Shown here piece by piece: positions 24,365-33,656 of a DNA stretch of 62,747 nucleotides. Positions within the stretch are counted from its first letter, which is position 1, and each line of letters begins with the position of its first letter. The notes under the pieces are model-generated. The model was not told where the DNA came from. It made no database searches and saw only the letters and a program-made list of their open reading frames with translations. The DNA is taken from positions 1 to 62,747 of the forward strand of contig JAMPDU010000002.1 in NCBI GenBank assembly GCA_023665505.1, given 5' to 3'. A program made the translations under genes and the position numbers. Source of the stretch: Ruminococcus sp. GTDB taxonomy: Bacteria > Bacillota > Clostridia > Oscillospirales > Ruminococcaceae.

Positions 24365-25873
24365 TTATCTCTTGAGGTTTACAAGCTCCTCCAGCATGGA
24401 GTCGGAGGTTGTGATAATTCTCGCGTTAGCCTGAAATCCTCTCTGTGTGATAATCATATCCGAGAATTCGTCCGCAAGGTTAACGTTTGACATCTCCACC
24501 TTGCCCGAAACAACGGAAGTATCCGTTACGCCCGGGTCGAGCCTCGGTCTCTTAAGGGACGCCTCGCCCGACGCGGAGCTTTCCGCAAACTGGGTTTCGC
24601 CCGCCTGGTCGAGACCCTCGGGGTTCATGAACACCGCAAGGTCAATTCTCGCAAGGTACTTTGTATCTCCGCCGTAACCGATGAGGATACGTCCGTCGAT
24701 ACCGATGTTAATGCTGTCCGCGCTGTCGTACTTCAGCTCGCCGATTACCGCGCCTTCCGCGCCCGCGGTCGCCTTAGCCTGTGTAAGAGCGTTGCCCGTC
24801 TTGGGAGCGTTGTTCTCGAACATATTGTCGTAAACAGCCGTGGTTGTGTTATTGCCTGTATTATTATTGCCCCCGCCGCCGGCAACACTGTATACGGGGT
24901 AAGAGCCGTCCTCTTTTCTTATTCTGTTGCCCGTATTGTCAACAAGGTATCTGTACTGCGCGCCCACAGCCTTGCCCGTGGTTTCGTCGGTAGCGTTCAG
25001 TGCCTTAAGGGTTTCCTGAATGTCCACATATTTTTTCAGCGTTTCGAGGTCGGTAATGTCTTCTCCGTCCTTAGTCAGCTTAGCGGGGTCGGTAGCCGTG
25101 GCGGCGGTGTAGGTGTAACCGTCAGCCTGGAGCTTTTGAATATCGAACTTAAGTCCCGCAAAAGCGTCAACCTGCTGCAAGCCCGCGTCGGCGTTTGCGG
25201 CGGCACGTCCGCTGATGATACCCTCCCAGTCGTAGCCGTACAGATAGCCGAATTCGTCGGTATAGGCGTTCCAAGCCTGCTGCATAAGCTCGTTAAGGTT
25301 GAGGGTGTTTCTGTAGGTGATGTCGGAGGCGGTGATTTTGCCGTCGTCGTTTCTGTCGATGTACTCAACATCGTTGAGGGCGTTGCCGCTGTTGTCGCCC
25401 GTCAGGAGAAGTCCGTCGAGAGTGTTCCTCGAACCCACAACGAAAACGTTGTTTGAGGCGGCGATGTTGCCGTAGCTGTCGATACCGAACTTTCCGAGCC
25501 TTGTATATCTTGTTACGGACGGGGATTTATCGGAGTTAACGTTTACGTTGTCGAAGGTCATGGTCATAAAGAAACCGTCGCCCTCAAGCATCATATCGAA
25601 CACGCTGCCCGTGCTGCGTCCGCCCGACTGGGACATATTCTTGTCGATAGAACCCACCTGTACGCCGTAACCTACCTGAGAGGGGTTGTTACCCGCGAAC
25701 GTGTCACGGCCCGAAGTGGCGCTCCTGTAACCCTGATAGTAGATGTCGCGGAAAGTTACTCTTGACGATTTAAAACCGTCGGAGTTTACATTCGCGATAT
25801 TGTTACCGATAACGTCCATTCTCGTCTGGTGAACGGTAAGTCCCGAAACACCCGAATAAAGTGATTTTACCAT
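24365..25873 (-). CDS. flgE: Flagellar hook protein FlgE
   Basis: A 502-residue hook subunit. The N-terminal axial signature (IGNNIANVNSDGFKSSRVTF) and the C-terminal helix (FSDMIITQRGFQANARIITT) flank a variable middle. The middle holds a hook D-domain part (GYGVQVGSIDKNMSQSG) and a Gly/Asn-rich stretch (GGGGNNNTGNNTTT). It is longer than the about 400 residues of many FlgE, from an expanded D2/D3 region. It is preceded by the TIGR02530-like gene and flgD. Confidence 0.95.
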   Translation of the reverse strand: MVKSLYSGVSGLTVHQTRMDVIGNNIANVNSDGFKSSRVTFRDIYYQGYRSATSGRDTFAGNNPSQVGYGVQVGSIDKNMSQSGGRSTGSVFDMMLEGDGFFMTMTFDNVNVNSDKSPSVTRYTRLGKFGIDSYGNIAASNNVFVVGSRNTLDGLLLTGDNSGNALNDVEYIDRNDDGKITASDITYRNTLNLNELMQQAWNAYTDEFGYLYGYDWEGIISGRAAANADAGLQQVDAFAGLKFDIQKLQADGYTYTAATATDPAKLTKDGEDITDLETLKKYVDIQETLKALNATDETTGKAVGAQYRYLVDNTGNRIRKEDGSYPVYSVAGGGGNNNTGNNTTTAVYDNMFENNAPKTGNALTQAKATAGAEGAVIGELKYDSADSINIGIDGRILIGYGGDTKYLARIDLAVFMNPEGLDQAGETQFAESSASGEASLKRPRLDPGVTDTSVVSGKVEMSNVNLADEFSDMIITQRGFQANARIITTSDSMLEELVNLKR

Positions 25874-25983
25874 ATTAAATAAGCACTCCTTTAAAAGATT
25901 TTTTTATCACGTCACATGTGCTGACCTGTCCGCCCGTCATTCTCTCGGGGCGGAACGGTTTCCTTCCGGTCCAACCGTTTCAG

Positions 25984-26406
25984 TCACATAATGACCGTGG
26001 AATCGATATTTGTGAAAATGCTGCCCTGCATATCGTCAGCCGTTAAGGTTGTGATAACCTTGTTGTTTTTAACGCTTACGACAAAAGCCGTAGAATCAAT
26101 CATGACAAGCGCGTCGTCCGAGCCTTTTTCCCCTGCAAGCGTAACAGCCCTGTTAAGTCTGTCCAGCTTGTTATCTGCGCTTAGGTCGATATTCCTTTCG
26201 GAGATACGATCCATAGCGTGCTTTGAAAACTGCACTCCGCTTTCGCTGTTAAGCTGTTCGAGCTGTTTTTTCAGCTCCTGCGCGAAGTCGCTGTTTTGGG
26301 GATTTACGGCGGTACTTCCGCCAATCGGATTTTGCGGGTTCTGTACAGAACCTACCTTGCCCGTTGTTACCGACGCGTTGCGGAGCATATACTCGCTTAT
26401 AAGCAT
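25984..26406 (-). CDS. Flagellar operon protein (TIGR02530-like)
   Basis: A 140-residue protein of the small family found between flgD and flgE in clostridia and bacilli. The recognisable core is VQFSKHAMDRISERNI followed by LNRAVTLAGEKGSDDALVMID. The role is unproven; a hook-assembly link is inferred from position. The ATG at 26406 is used; the TTG four codons upstream lies within the AAAGG site. Confidence 0.88.
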   Translation of the reverse strand: MLISEYMLRNASVTTGKVGSVQNPQNPIGGSTAVNPQNSDFAQELKKQLEQLNSESGVQFSKHAMDRISERNIDLSADNKLDRLNRAVTLAGEKGSDDALVMIDSTAFVVSVKNNKVITTLTADDMQGSIFTNIDSTVIM

Positions 26407-26433
26407 AGTCGGCACCAATCCTTTACTTAGTTA

Positions 26434-28134
26434 TTAAAATACGTTAGGCGCTGTGTAACCCATTCTCGCAAGCTGAATATCGTTGGCTTGAGAATAATTT
26501 CTTATAGCCTTTTCCGCGGGGGTCATATCCGCCAGCGAACCGGGAAGTCCGTTTGTGGTGCAGATCTGATCCAGCGTACGCGTTCCGCTTGTGGTAAGCC
26601 AGCAGGATTTTCCGCTCTTAAGCAGTATCTCAACTCTCTGCGTACCGTCCTCGAACGTAACAACCTCGCCCAGCTGACCCATTCCGCTGTAGCCTATCTC
26701 GGTAACGCCTCTTCCGCTTGCCGTGTAGGTAATTACGGGACCTGTCTTTATTCTCGACGTAATCTCATGGTTGTTGATGTAGCGAATATCGTACATTCTC
26801 GTGCCGTATTCGTCCGCCAAAGCCGCCTCTTCGGGGTACTGCTCAACGGAAATTCTATGAGGAATACCGTCGCTTGTGGCAATTCCCGGCTGAGAAACCG
26901 TAACGCCCTTAAGCTTTCCGCTTGCGGTGTACTGGGGAACTGTCGGGTCTGTATAGGTCGTGGTCGTGTAGTTTACCGTTGTGTTTGTTACCGTGGGGGT
27001 ATCGTCGTCCGCCGTGATAACCTCGGTGTAGTTTTCGTCCACAAGAGAACCCGTGCCCGTGACCTTGTTATAGTCGCTTATGCTGACGTTTCCCACGCCG
27101 CTTACCGAGGAATCCGCGTTAGCGTAAACCGTTCTGCCCTCTACCGCCGACAGGAGCAAATCGTCTCCGTCAACCATAGCCGACGCCGCGTATTCGTTCA
27201 CCTGAACCGCCGCCGTTTTCATGATTTCCTCAAGGTCGAAACCGTCAAGGCTCTTCTCCTCAACCGCGTTAACCGAATTCTTAGCCGCGTCAACCCTGTC
27301 AAGCTCTCTCATCAGCATATCGGTAAGAGCGTCCGCGCTTGCCGCATACGACGCGCTTTTGCTTTCCTCTACCTCGCCTACCTTAAAAGCGTTTGCCGCC
27401 GCTGCGTTCGTTTCGGTATCGGTATCGGTATCGGTTTCCGCGGGAACAGAGCCGTTTTCGGCAGCGTTTTCACTGTCGCCGTTGCCGCCGTCGGTACCCT
27501 CAACTCCCTCGGTCTTGTTATCCTCCTCCGAAGTATCGTCGCCGTCCTCGATAACCTTAAGCAGGCTTACCGCGTACGTGTTGCCGTTTACCGACGCATA
27601 ACCCTCGCCGTTACGGAAAACAACCGCCGCAACCTTGCCCTTGACAACGCTGTCGTCATCAGCCGAGTTGCTCTTAAGAGTAACCGTCTTGCCGAGCCAT
27701 TCCTGAAGAGCCTCGTAGTCCTCGTTTGTGACAATATCGGTAATATCGCCGCTCTTGAACGCCTGACCGTCTACCATTATCGAGGGCTTGCCGTCCTCAA
27801 CCGCAATGGAGTTTATCACTCCCGTGTGGTAATAAGTACCGTCGCTTACCGTAACCGTCTTTCCAACCAAAGACGCCGCGTAGCTTATCGCCGTCTGCTG
27901 GGTCATATCCTTGATACCCTCCAGCATGGAGTACTGCGCCATTTGGTTAAGCAAATCGGAATCGCTCATGGGGTCGTTGAAATCCTGGTTGCTCATCTGC
28001 GCCACCAAAAGCTGAAGATAGCCGTCAAAGTCCAAATAGCCGTTAGTGGTGTCGCCTTCCTCCTGGTTTTTTACCTTAACGTAATCGCCGGCATACTTGC
28101 TGTAAATGCCTTCGTTTGTTAAGCTGTAGTCCAT
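26434..28134 (-). CDS. flgD: Hook cap protein FlgD, greatly extended
   Basis: Caps the growing hook. Residues about 30-80 match the FlgD N-terminus (FDGYLQLLVAQMSNQD and LLNQMAQYSMLEGI). Residues about 88-195 form two similar beta domains, each beginning with a (L/V)GKTVT motif. Then come an acidic linker of Asp/Glu/Thr (about 197-245) and about 320 residues of unrecognised, Thr-rich sequence. At 566 residues it is two to four times the usual length. It overlaps fliK by 16 bases. Confidence 0.85.
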   Translation of the reverse strand: MDYSLTNEGIYSKYAGDYVKVKNQEEGDTTNGYLDFDGYLQLLVAQMSNQDFNDPMSDSDLLNQMAQYSMLEGIKDMTQQTAISYAASLVGKTVTVSDGTYYHTGVINSIAVEDGKPSIMVDGQAFKSGDITDIVTNEDYEALQEWLGKTVTLKSNSADDDSVVKGKVAAVVFRNGEGYASVNGNTYAVSLLKVIEDGDDTSEEDNKTEGVEGTDGGNGDSENAAENGSVPAETDTDTDTETNAAAANAFKVGEVEESKSASYAASADALTDMLMRELDRVDAAKNSVNAVEEKSLDGFDLEEIMKTAAVQVNEYAASAMVDGDDLLLSAVEGRTVYANADSSVSGVGNVSISDYNKVTGTGSLVDENYTEVITADDDTPTVTNTTVNYTTTTYTDPTVPQYTASGKLKGVTVSQPGIATSDGIPHRISVEQYPEEAALADEYGTRMYDIRYINNHEITSRIKTGPVITYTASGRGVTEIGYSGMGQLGEVVTFEDGTQRVEILLKSGKSCWLTTSGTRTLDQICTTNGLPGSLADMTPAEKAIRNYSQANDIQLARMGYTAPNVF

Positions 28135-29693
28135 AACCTTGCCTCCCTTATAATTTCAATATTTTCCGTCGTCTCCGTTACGTCAATTCCCTCGATGCCG
28201 CTCACGCCGCCGTTCCTGTAGGAACTCCCTTCCCTCTCGGGCGAACCGCCGAAATTACGCGCAAAGCTGAAACCTTGATTTGTGAAATTAAGTCCCATTT
28301 GCTCCGCCGCGTTGCTCGGGTCTACGACGTTGATGTCCTTGACCTGAACGTCCCTGCTTTGCAGGCTGCCGCCCAGATTAGCCGCGCGCTCCGCCATAAG
28401 TTTACCCACTTCGTCGTACTGCGCCGCCATAAGCACCGATACCGCGCCGTTCTCCTTGACCAGCTTAACAGCCACCTGACCGAGGTTTTCGGGTTTCAGA
28501 ACCATAATCAGCTCCTCCGTGCCGTTGTCCTCTTTCATCTCAAAGAGCCGCTCCGTGATTTTTTCGGTAATCTGCGTTTCCACAGGCTCTGCCTCGGGAA
28601 TTTCCTCCGCAGTCTCTTCGGGGACTTCGCTTACTGTCCGCACCGTCTCCGGCACAGCCGCCATAGCCGCAGCCTCCGCGGTACTCTGACCGTTGATTGC
28701 CTTAAGCTGCTCCGCCGCGTTGTTGATTTTCACCGCCGCGAAACTTACCGTGAACTTCTCCGGGAGAGTATACTCCCGCTCCGTCGCGGTTTTGCCGTAC
28801 TTGAACTCAGCCGAAACCTCCTCGAAAAGCCGCTCCATTTTGGGAACGTCCTCGGGACTTTCCTCCGCCACGATTTCCTTAGCCGCCGTCAGAGTTTCCG
28901 CCGCCGCCTCGATAGCCTGCTCCTTGGCGGGAGCGAGAACATAGTCAAGGTCGACGTCCGCCGGAACGTCCAGCAAAGCCGCCAGCATATCCGCCGCCGT
29001 AACCGCGTCGGGTTCGTCGCCGCCGTCGGTTTTCTTTTCGTCAGCCGAATAAAGGCTATTGACAATTTTCTCCAGCTTGGCAATTATTCCGTCCAAAGGC
29101 GAAACCGTTTCCTCACCGTCGGGAACGTCAACCGCAACCCAGCCCGTGTCCATCGTTTTCACAGCCTCCGCAAGGTCCGACTTTAACGCCGTACCGATTT
29201 GGCTAAGCAATTCCGTTCCTGTCAGGAACATGTCGTAATCGCCGTAAGTATCGCTCCAAAGGTCGTAACCCTCTCCCATAAACGAGAACAGGTCAGTTTT
29301 CTTTTTCGCGGTACTGTCGCCCAGCATTGACTTAAGCACAGCCTTGGCGAGAATTTTCATTCCCTGCAAAGTGCCGTCGTCCTCGGTGGATTCGAGAATG
29401 CCGATAATAACGTCCAAAGCGGTTTTGGAAAGATTTTCCTCCGCGTTTTCGGTATTAACCGCAACCGTACCCGTTTCCGCAGTCTCCGCGGCGGCGTCCG
29501 CCTCTGTCTGAACGTCGGTAACCGTACCGTCCGCAGCCTGTTCCTGACCCGCCTGAACCGTCTGACCGTTTGCCGCCGCAAGTACAGCCGAAAAACTTTC
29601 GCCTCCCTCGGGGACAGCCGCAATTCCGCCCGACGCGTCCGCAGCGGCAGCCGCAGCCGCGATTTGCACGCCAAGCATAACCGTATTGTCCAT
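28119..29693 (-). CDS. fliK: Flagellar hook-length control protein FliK
   Basis: A secreted molecular ruler that triggers the FlhB switch. It is 524 residues. The long N-terminal region is Ala/Glu-rich and weakly conserved. The C-terminal Flg_hook domain is clear (LVMVLKPENLG-type segment: ELIMVLKPENLGQVAVKLV, then GSLQSRDVQVKDINV). It is followed by flgD with overlap, the standard order. Start ATG 29693 after AAAGGAGG. Confidence 0.9.
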   Translation of the reverse strand: MDNTVMLGVQIAAAAAAADASGGIAAVPEGGESFSAVLAAANGQTVQAGQEQAADGTVTDVQTEADAAAETAETGTVAVNTENAEENLSKTALDVIIGILESTEDDGTLQGMKILAKAVLKSMLGDSTAKKKTDLFSFMGEGYDLWSDTYGDYDMFLTGTELLSQIGTALKSDLAEAVKTMDTGWVAVDVPDGEETVSPLDGIIAKLEKIVNSLYSADEKKTDGGDEPDAVTAADMLAALLDVPADVDLDYVLAPAKEQAIEAAAETLTAAKEIVAEESPEDVPKMERLFEEVSAEFKYGKTATEREYTLPEKFTVSFAAVKINNAAEQLKAINGQSTAEAAAMAAVPETVRTVSEVPEETAEEIPEAEPVETQITEKITERLFEMKEDNGTEELIMVLKPENLGQVAVKLVKENGAVSVLMAAQYDEVGKLMAERAANLGGSLQSRDVQVKDINVVDPSNAAEQMGLNFTNQGFSFARNFGGSPEREGSSYRNGGVSGIEGIDVTETTENIEIIREARLWTTA

Positions 29694-29747
29694 GGTATTT
29701 CCTCCTTTCGTAAAATAGTATATATTTAAAGCCGTTAAGCCTTAAAC

Positions 29748-30194
29748 CTAATTTGCCGTGCGGTACGTGCTGTTAACCACGTACTCGGAAATAAACTGTT
29801 CCTCCGCTTTCGCCGCCATGAAGTTGTACTCTTCAAGCTGTTTGTCCTCCAGTTTCTCCAGCGACGAGACTTCTTTCGTCGCCTCGATAACCACGCCCAA
29901 TTGCCTCTGGACTTTTTCCTCCATAACCGCGATAGAGCGTTCAAGTTCCTTTATCTGCTGCGAAAGGGACTGATGATACCCCTTAAACGTGGTAAGCTGT
30001 ATAACCGTCATGCCCCGTGAGGATTTCTTTATAAACTCCTCGTTGGACTGTTTCAGCCGCTGCTCCAGAGCGTACTTGTCGTCCATATACTGCTGCTGCT
30101 GGCGGCGCAGCGTTGCCAAACTGTTTTTTTCCCTGTCCAGCACCTGCTGCTTGTAGCCTTTCAGCTTGTTAAGCGAAAATTCAAATCTTTTCAA
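29748..30194 (-). CDS. fliJ: Flagellar export chaperone/stalk FliJ
   Basis: A 148-residue, almost wholly coiled-coil protein that sits inside the FliI ATPase ring and helps couple energy to export. It begins MKRFEFSLNKLKGYKQQVLDRE-like (first 17 residues fit the family) with heptad-rich helices throughout. The initiation codon is TTG 30194, eight bases after GGAGG. It is normally adjacent to fliI; here 4.5 kb of LRR genes come between. Confidence 0.9.
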   Translation of the reverse strand: MKRFEFSLNKLKGYKQQVLDREKNSLATLRRQQQQYMDDKYALEQRLKQSNEEFIKKSSRGMTVIQLTTFKGYHQSLSQQIKELERSIAVMEEKVQRQLGVVIEATKEVSSLEKLEDKQLEEYNFMAAKAEEQFISEYVVNSTYRTAN

Positions 30195-30234
30195 AAGTCA
30201 GTCCTCCGATTAAAACTGGATTTTTTACTTTTGT

Positions 30235-31044
30235 TTATTTTATAATCTTCACGTCGTCATCGCACCTTGCCGTTATAAAATAGCTGCACCCGCTTACATC
30301 GAGGGACGTAATGCCGTTGCCCTCGCAGTCAACCATTATCAGCTTTTCGTTTTGGCTTAAATCCAACGCCGTAAGCCTGTTGTTATAACAGTAAAGCTCG
30401 GAAAGTTTTGTGTTCCTGCTTGTGTTGAGTTCCGTCAGCTTATTATTCTGACACCATACCCAAACAAGTTCTGTATTTTTACTCATATCGAGAGAAGTCA
30501 GCTCATTGTCGGAGCAGCTCAGCTTTTCCAGTTTTGTGTTGCGGCTTATATCAAGCTTTTCAAGTTTGTTAAAGCCGCACGAAAGGTCTGTAAGTTTTGT
30601 ATTCTCCGTAACGTTCAGCTTTTCCAGCTTGTTGCCGCCGCAGTTCAGCACTTTAAGCTCCGTACACTTGCTCACGCCGAGCGTTGTCAGCTTGTTGTAA
30701 TTGCAGTACAGCTCCGTGAGCTTTGTGTTCTTGTTTACGTTAAGGCTCGCAAGATTATTGTTGCTGCATGAAAGTTTTTCAAGATTTTTAAACCTGCTTA
30801 CGCCCGTCAAGGATTTTATTTCCATACGGTCAACGTCAATCTCGGTAACCCCGTCCCGCTCCTTTTGAGAAAGCCACCCGTTCCCGTCGGTATCGAATTG
30901 CGTTACGTACTCCCTAAAATTCTCATCGGGGAAATACTTTTCATCTATCGGCACTTTAGTCCCCGCCGCGAAAGCCGTAACCGTCACCGCCGTAACGGTC
31001 AGAACCGCCGCCGCCAGTACCCCGCAGATTTTTTGAATTTTCAT
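30235..31044 (-). CDS. Secreted EF-hand LRR protein A
   Basis: A 269-residue protein with a Sec signal peptide (KIQKICGVLAAAVLTV, cleavage near AFA-AG) and an EF-hand calcium loop at residues 51-62 (DTDGNGWLSQKE, all ligand positions present). Eight leucine-rich repeats of exactly 21 residues follow, pattern LxxLxCxxNxLTxLDVSxNTxL with one Cys per repeat, then a cap ending CDDDVKIIK. The ATG at 31044 has AGGAGAA; the frame beyond is not coding. Exported, probably surface or periplasm-side; function unknown. Last of five tandem paralogues, 40 bases before fliJ. Confidence 0.85.
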   Translation of the reverse strand: MKIQKICGVLAAAVLTVTAVTVTAFAAGTKVPIDEKYFPDENFREYVTQFDTDGNGWLSQKERDGVTEIDVDRMEIKSLTGVSRFKNLEKLSCSNNNLASLNVNKNTKLTELYCNYNKLTTLGVSKCTELKVLNCGGNKLEKLNVTENTKLTDLSCGFNKLEKLDISRNTKLEKLSCSDNELTSLDMSKNTELVWVWCQNNKLTELNTSRNTKLSELYCYNNRLTALDLSQNEKLIMVDCEGNGITSLDVSGCSYFITARCDDDVKIIK

Positions 31045-31058
31045 AAAAATTCTCCTAA

Positions 31059-31832
31059 CTATGCTTTGAGTATAATATCCTCGTCGCAGGTGAAATCCCT
31101 GAGCTTGCCGTTCTTGCTGATGTCGAGGCTTGTAAGGGAATTGTCCTCGCACCACAAATATTTCAGCTTTCCGTTTTTGCTCAAATCGAGGCTCGTCAGC
31201 CTGTTCCCCGAACAGTTCAGCCGTTTCAGCTCCGTGTTTTTTCTCAAATTAAGGGACGTGATTTTGTTGCCGTCGCAGTACAAATCCTTAAGTTTCCTGT
31301 TTCCGGAAACATCAATGGAAGTCAGCCTGTTGCCGCCGCACCGCAAAAACTCCAGCTCGGGGTTTGCGCTGAAATCAATGTACTTCAACTTGTTGTTGCT
31401 GACGTGCAGCCCCCACAAATCGGGGTTGCCGCTTAAATCGAGAGCCGTCAGCTCATTGTCCGAGCACTTCAGTACCTCCAGCCTCGCGCAGCGCGTCAAA
31501 TCTATCTCCGAAATCTCGTTTTTATCGCATATCAGTACAGTCATATAATCGAAATATCTTATTCCCTTAAGGGACTTTATCTTATTCTCCTCGCTGTAAT
31601 TCACCCACTTGTCGCTGACGTCTATTTTGTACACCGACAGCCGCTCCTCGTTTGAAAGCCAGCCGTCGCCGTCCTTGTCGAATTCCTCCGTAACATACCC
31701 GCGGAAAACCTCGTCCGGAAAGGTGGTTTCGTTTATCTCAATGCCCCGCCTGTCGGCGTACGCCGCGGTACTGACCGCCGAAACGGCAATCGCCGCAGCA
31801 GCAAGTACACCGCAGATTTTTTGAAATTTCAT
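31059..31832 (-). CDS. Secreted EF-hand LRR protein B
   Basis: The most divergent of the five paralogues, 257 residues. The signal peptide starts MKFQKICGVLAAAAIAV and cleaves near AYA. The EF-hand loop (DKDGDGWLSNEE, residues 52-63) is intact. Seven 21-residue LRRs follow, and the cap ends CDEDIILKA. The ATG at 31832 is favoured by GGGAGGGA eight bases upstream over an ATG two codons earlier. It lies 14 bases before gene A, so co-translation within the flagellar mRNA is likely. Ligand unknown. Confidence 0.85.
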   Translation of the reverse strand: MKFQKICGVLAAAAIAVSAVSTAAYADRRGIEINETTFPDEVFRGYVTEEFDKDGDGWLSNEERLSVYKIDVSDKWVNYSEENKIKSLKGIRYFDYMTVLICDKNEISEIDLTRCARLEVLKCSDNELTALDLSGNPDLWGLHVSNNKLKYIDFSANPELEFLRCGGNRLTSIDVSGNRKLKDLYCDGNKITSLNLRKNTELKRLNCSGNRLTSLDLSKNGKLKYLWCEDNSLTSLDISKNGKLRDFTCDEDIILKA

Positions 31833-31867
31833 AAACATTCCCTCCCAACGCGTATCGGCGCGCTTTT

Positions 31868-32746
31868 TTATACCGGCTCATATATCGGCTCGTCGCCGTA
31901 AATGAAAGTTTCCGCATACGGGTAATCGCCGCACATGTAAAGCTCCGTAGTTTCCCGTCCGTCGCATATGAAAAACACAAGTTCGGTGTTATTGCTTATA
32001 TCAAGACTTTTCAGCTTATTCTCGCCGCATACAAAATATTTCAGTTTCGTGCAGTTCGTCACGTCGATTTCCGTCAGCATGTTTACCCCGCAGTACAGCT
32101 GCTCAAGCTCCGTGTTTTCTTTCAAGTCGAGGACTTTCAGCTCGTTTCCCGTGCAGGATAATAATTCCAGTTTTTTGTTTTTGCTCACGTCCAGCTCCGT
32201 GAGCTTGTTGTCGTAGCAGTACAGCGTTTCAAGCCGCCTGTTGTTTTTCAGGTTCAGCTTTTTCAGCCCGTTCCCCGTGCAGTCCAAAAGGGTCAGCTTT
32301 TTATTTTTGCTCACGTCGAGACTTGTCAGCACGTTCTCGCCGCAGGCTAATTTTTCCAGTTTGGTATTCTTGCTCACATCGAGGGAAGTCAGCTTGTTTC
32401 CGCTGCACCACAGCTCTTTCAGCTCGGTATTCTTTTTAACGTTCAGCTTTGCAAGCTCGTTGCCGTCGCAGGTAAGTATTTCCAAATTTTGAAAATAACC
32501 GATTCCCGCAACGGATTTAATTTCCGTTTCCTTAACGTCAATCTCCGTAACCCTGTCCCTCTCCTTTTGGGAAAGATAGCCGTTATTGTTTGTGTCAAAC
32601 TGCGTTACGTACTCCCGAAAATTCTCGTCGGGGAAATATTTGTCGTTTATCGGCACTTTAGTCCCCGCCGCAAATGCCGTAACCGTCACCGCCGTAACCG
32701 TCAAAACCGCCGCCGCCAGTACCCCGCAGATTTTTTGAAATTTCAT
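31868..32746 (-). CDS. Secreted EF-hand LRR protein C
   Basis: A 292-residue paralogue with a near-identical signal peptide. Its EF-hand loop DTNNNGYLSQKE has Asn in place of two acidic ligands, still compatible with calcium. Eight 21-residue Cys-containing LRRs follow. It differs from A, D and E in its end: the usual cap is replaced by an acidic, aromatic tail of about 30 residues rich in Tyr and Pro (ETFIYGDEPIYEPV). The tail may be a distinct attachment or ligand segment. Twelve bases separate it from gene D. Confidence 0.85.
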   Translation of the reverse strand: MKFQKICGVLAAAVLTVTAVTVTAFAAGTKVPINDKYFPDENFREYVTQFDTNNNGYLSQKERDRVTEIDVKETEIKSVAGIGYFQNLEILTCDGNELAKLNVKKNTELKELWCSGNKLTSLDVSKNTKLEKLACGENVLTSLDVSKNKKLTLLDCTGNGLKKLNLKNNRRLETLYCYDNKLTELDVSKNKKLELLSCTGNELKVLDLKENTELEQLYCGVNMLTEIDVTNCTKLKYFVCGENKLKSLDISNNTELVFFICDGRETTELYMCGDYPYAETFIYGDEPIYEPV

Positions 32747-32758
32747 AAAAATTCTCCT

Positions 32759-33643
32759 TTATTTTATAACCTTTACATTATCGTCGCAGCTTACTCTTAT
32801 GTTTTTATCGCAGTTTCTCACATCAACCGCCGTCAGCCTGTTTTCCTCGCAGTCAAGAACGTTAAGCCCGATATTCCCGCTTACGTCAAGCTCCGTTAAA
32901 CCGTTTCCCGAACAGCCAAGGAGATAAAGCTCGGTATTTTTGCTCACGTCAAGTTCCGCAAGTTTATTTCCTCCGCACTCAAACCACCAAAGCTCCGTGT
33001 TCTTACTCACATCAAGCTCTGTCAGATTATTTTTCGGGCAGATGAGGAATTCAAGCCTTGTGTTCTTGCTCACGTCAAGCGTTTCAAGCCCGTTCCCCAT
33101 ACATTCAAGAGATTTAAGCCGAGTATTCCCGCTCACGTCAAGCTCTGTCAGTTTATTCCAATTGCACGCCAGTGATTTAAGTTTCGTATTTTTGCTCACG
33201 TCGAGACTTGTCAGCCCGTTCATGGAGCAATCGAGCGTTTCCAGCTTTGTATTTTTGCTCACGTTAAGGCTTGTTATTCCGTTTTCGCCGCAGCACAATT
33301 CTTTCAGCTTTGTGTTCTTGCTGACATTAATCCGCGTAAGCAGATTTCCCGAGCAGTCGAGTTTTTCAAGATTTTGGAAATAACCCACCCCCGAAATGGA
33401 GGTTACCGTTTTATCGTACTCGGGATACCAAATTCTAATCTCGGTAACCGCGTCCCTCTCCTTTTGAGAAAGCCACCCGTTCCCGTCCTTGTCAAATTCC
33501 CTGACGTACTCCCGAAAATTTTCGTCGGGGAAGTACTTCTCGTTTATCGGCACTTTAGTCCCCGCCGCAAACGCCGTAACCGTCACCGCCGAAACCGTCA
33601 GAACCGCCGCCGCCAGTACACCGCAGATTTTTTGAATTTTCAT
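32759..33643 (-). CDS. Secreted EF-hand LRR protein D
   Basis: A 294-residue paralogue. Signal peptide as in A, EF-hand loop DKDGNGWLSQKE (residues 51-62), a short spacer with a YPEYDKT segment, nine LRRs of 21 residues, and a cap ending CDDNVKVIK. The repeats LTELDVSKNTEL recur almost unchanged, indicating recent internal duplication in 63-bp steps. Start ATG 33643 after GGTGAA. Same strand and tight spacing (12-13 bases) to both neighbours. Confidence 0.85.
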   Translation of the reverse strand: MKIQKICGVLAAAVLTVSAVTVTAFAAGTKVPINEKYFPDENFREYVREFDKDGNGWLSQKERDAVTEIRIWYPEYDKTVTSISGVGYFQNLEKLDCSGNLLTRINVSKNTKLKELCCGENGITSLNVSKNTKLETLDCSMNGLTSLDVSKNTKLKSLACNWNKLTELDVSGNTRLKSLECMGNGLETLDVSKNTRLEFLICPKNNLTELDVSKNTELWWFECGGNKLAELDVSKNTELYLLGCSGNGLTELDVSGNIGLNVLDCEENRLTAVDVRNCDKNIRVSCDDNVKVIK

Positions 33644-33656
33644 AAAAATTCACCCT

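Noticed and set aside
26488..28122. A 544-codon plus-strand open frame opposite flgD
   Set aside because: It mirrors flgD exactly, is rich in Arg/Val from antisense reading, has no ribosome site and resembles no family.
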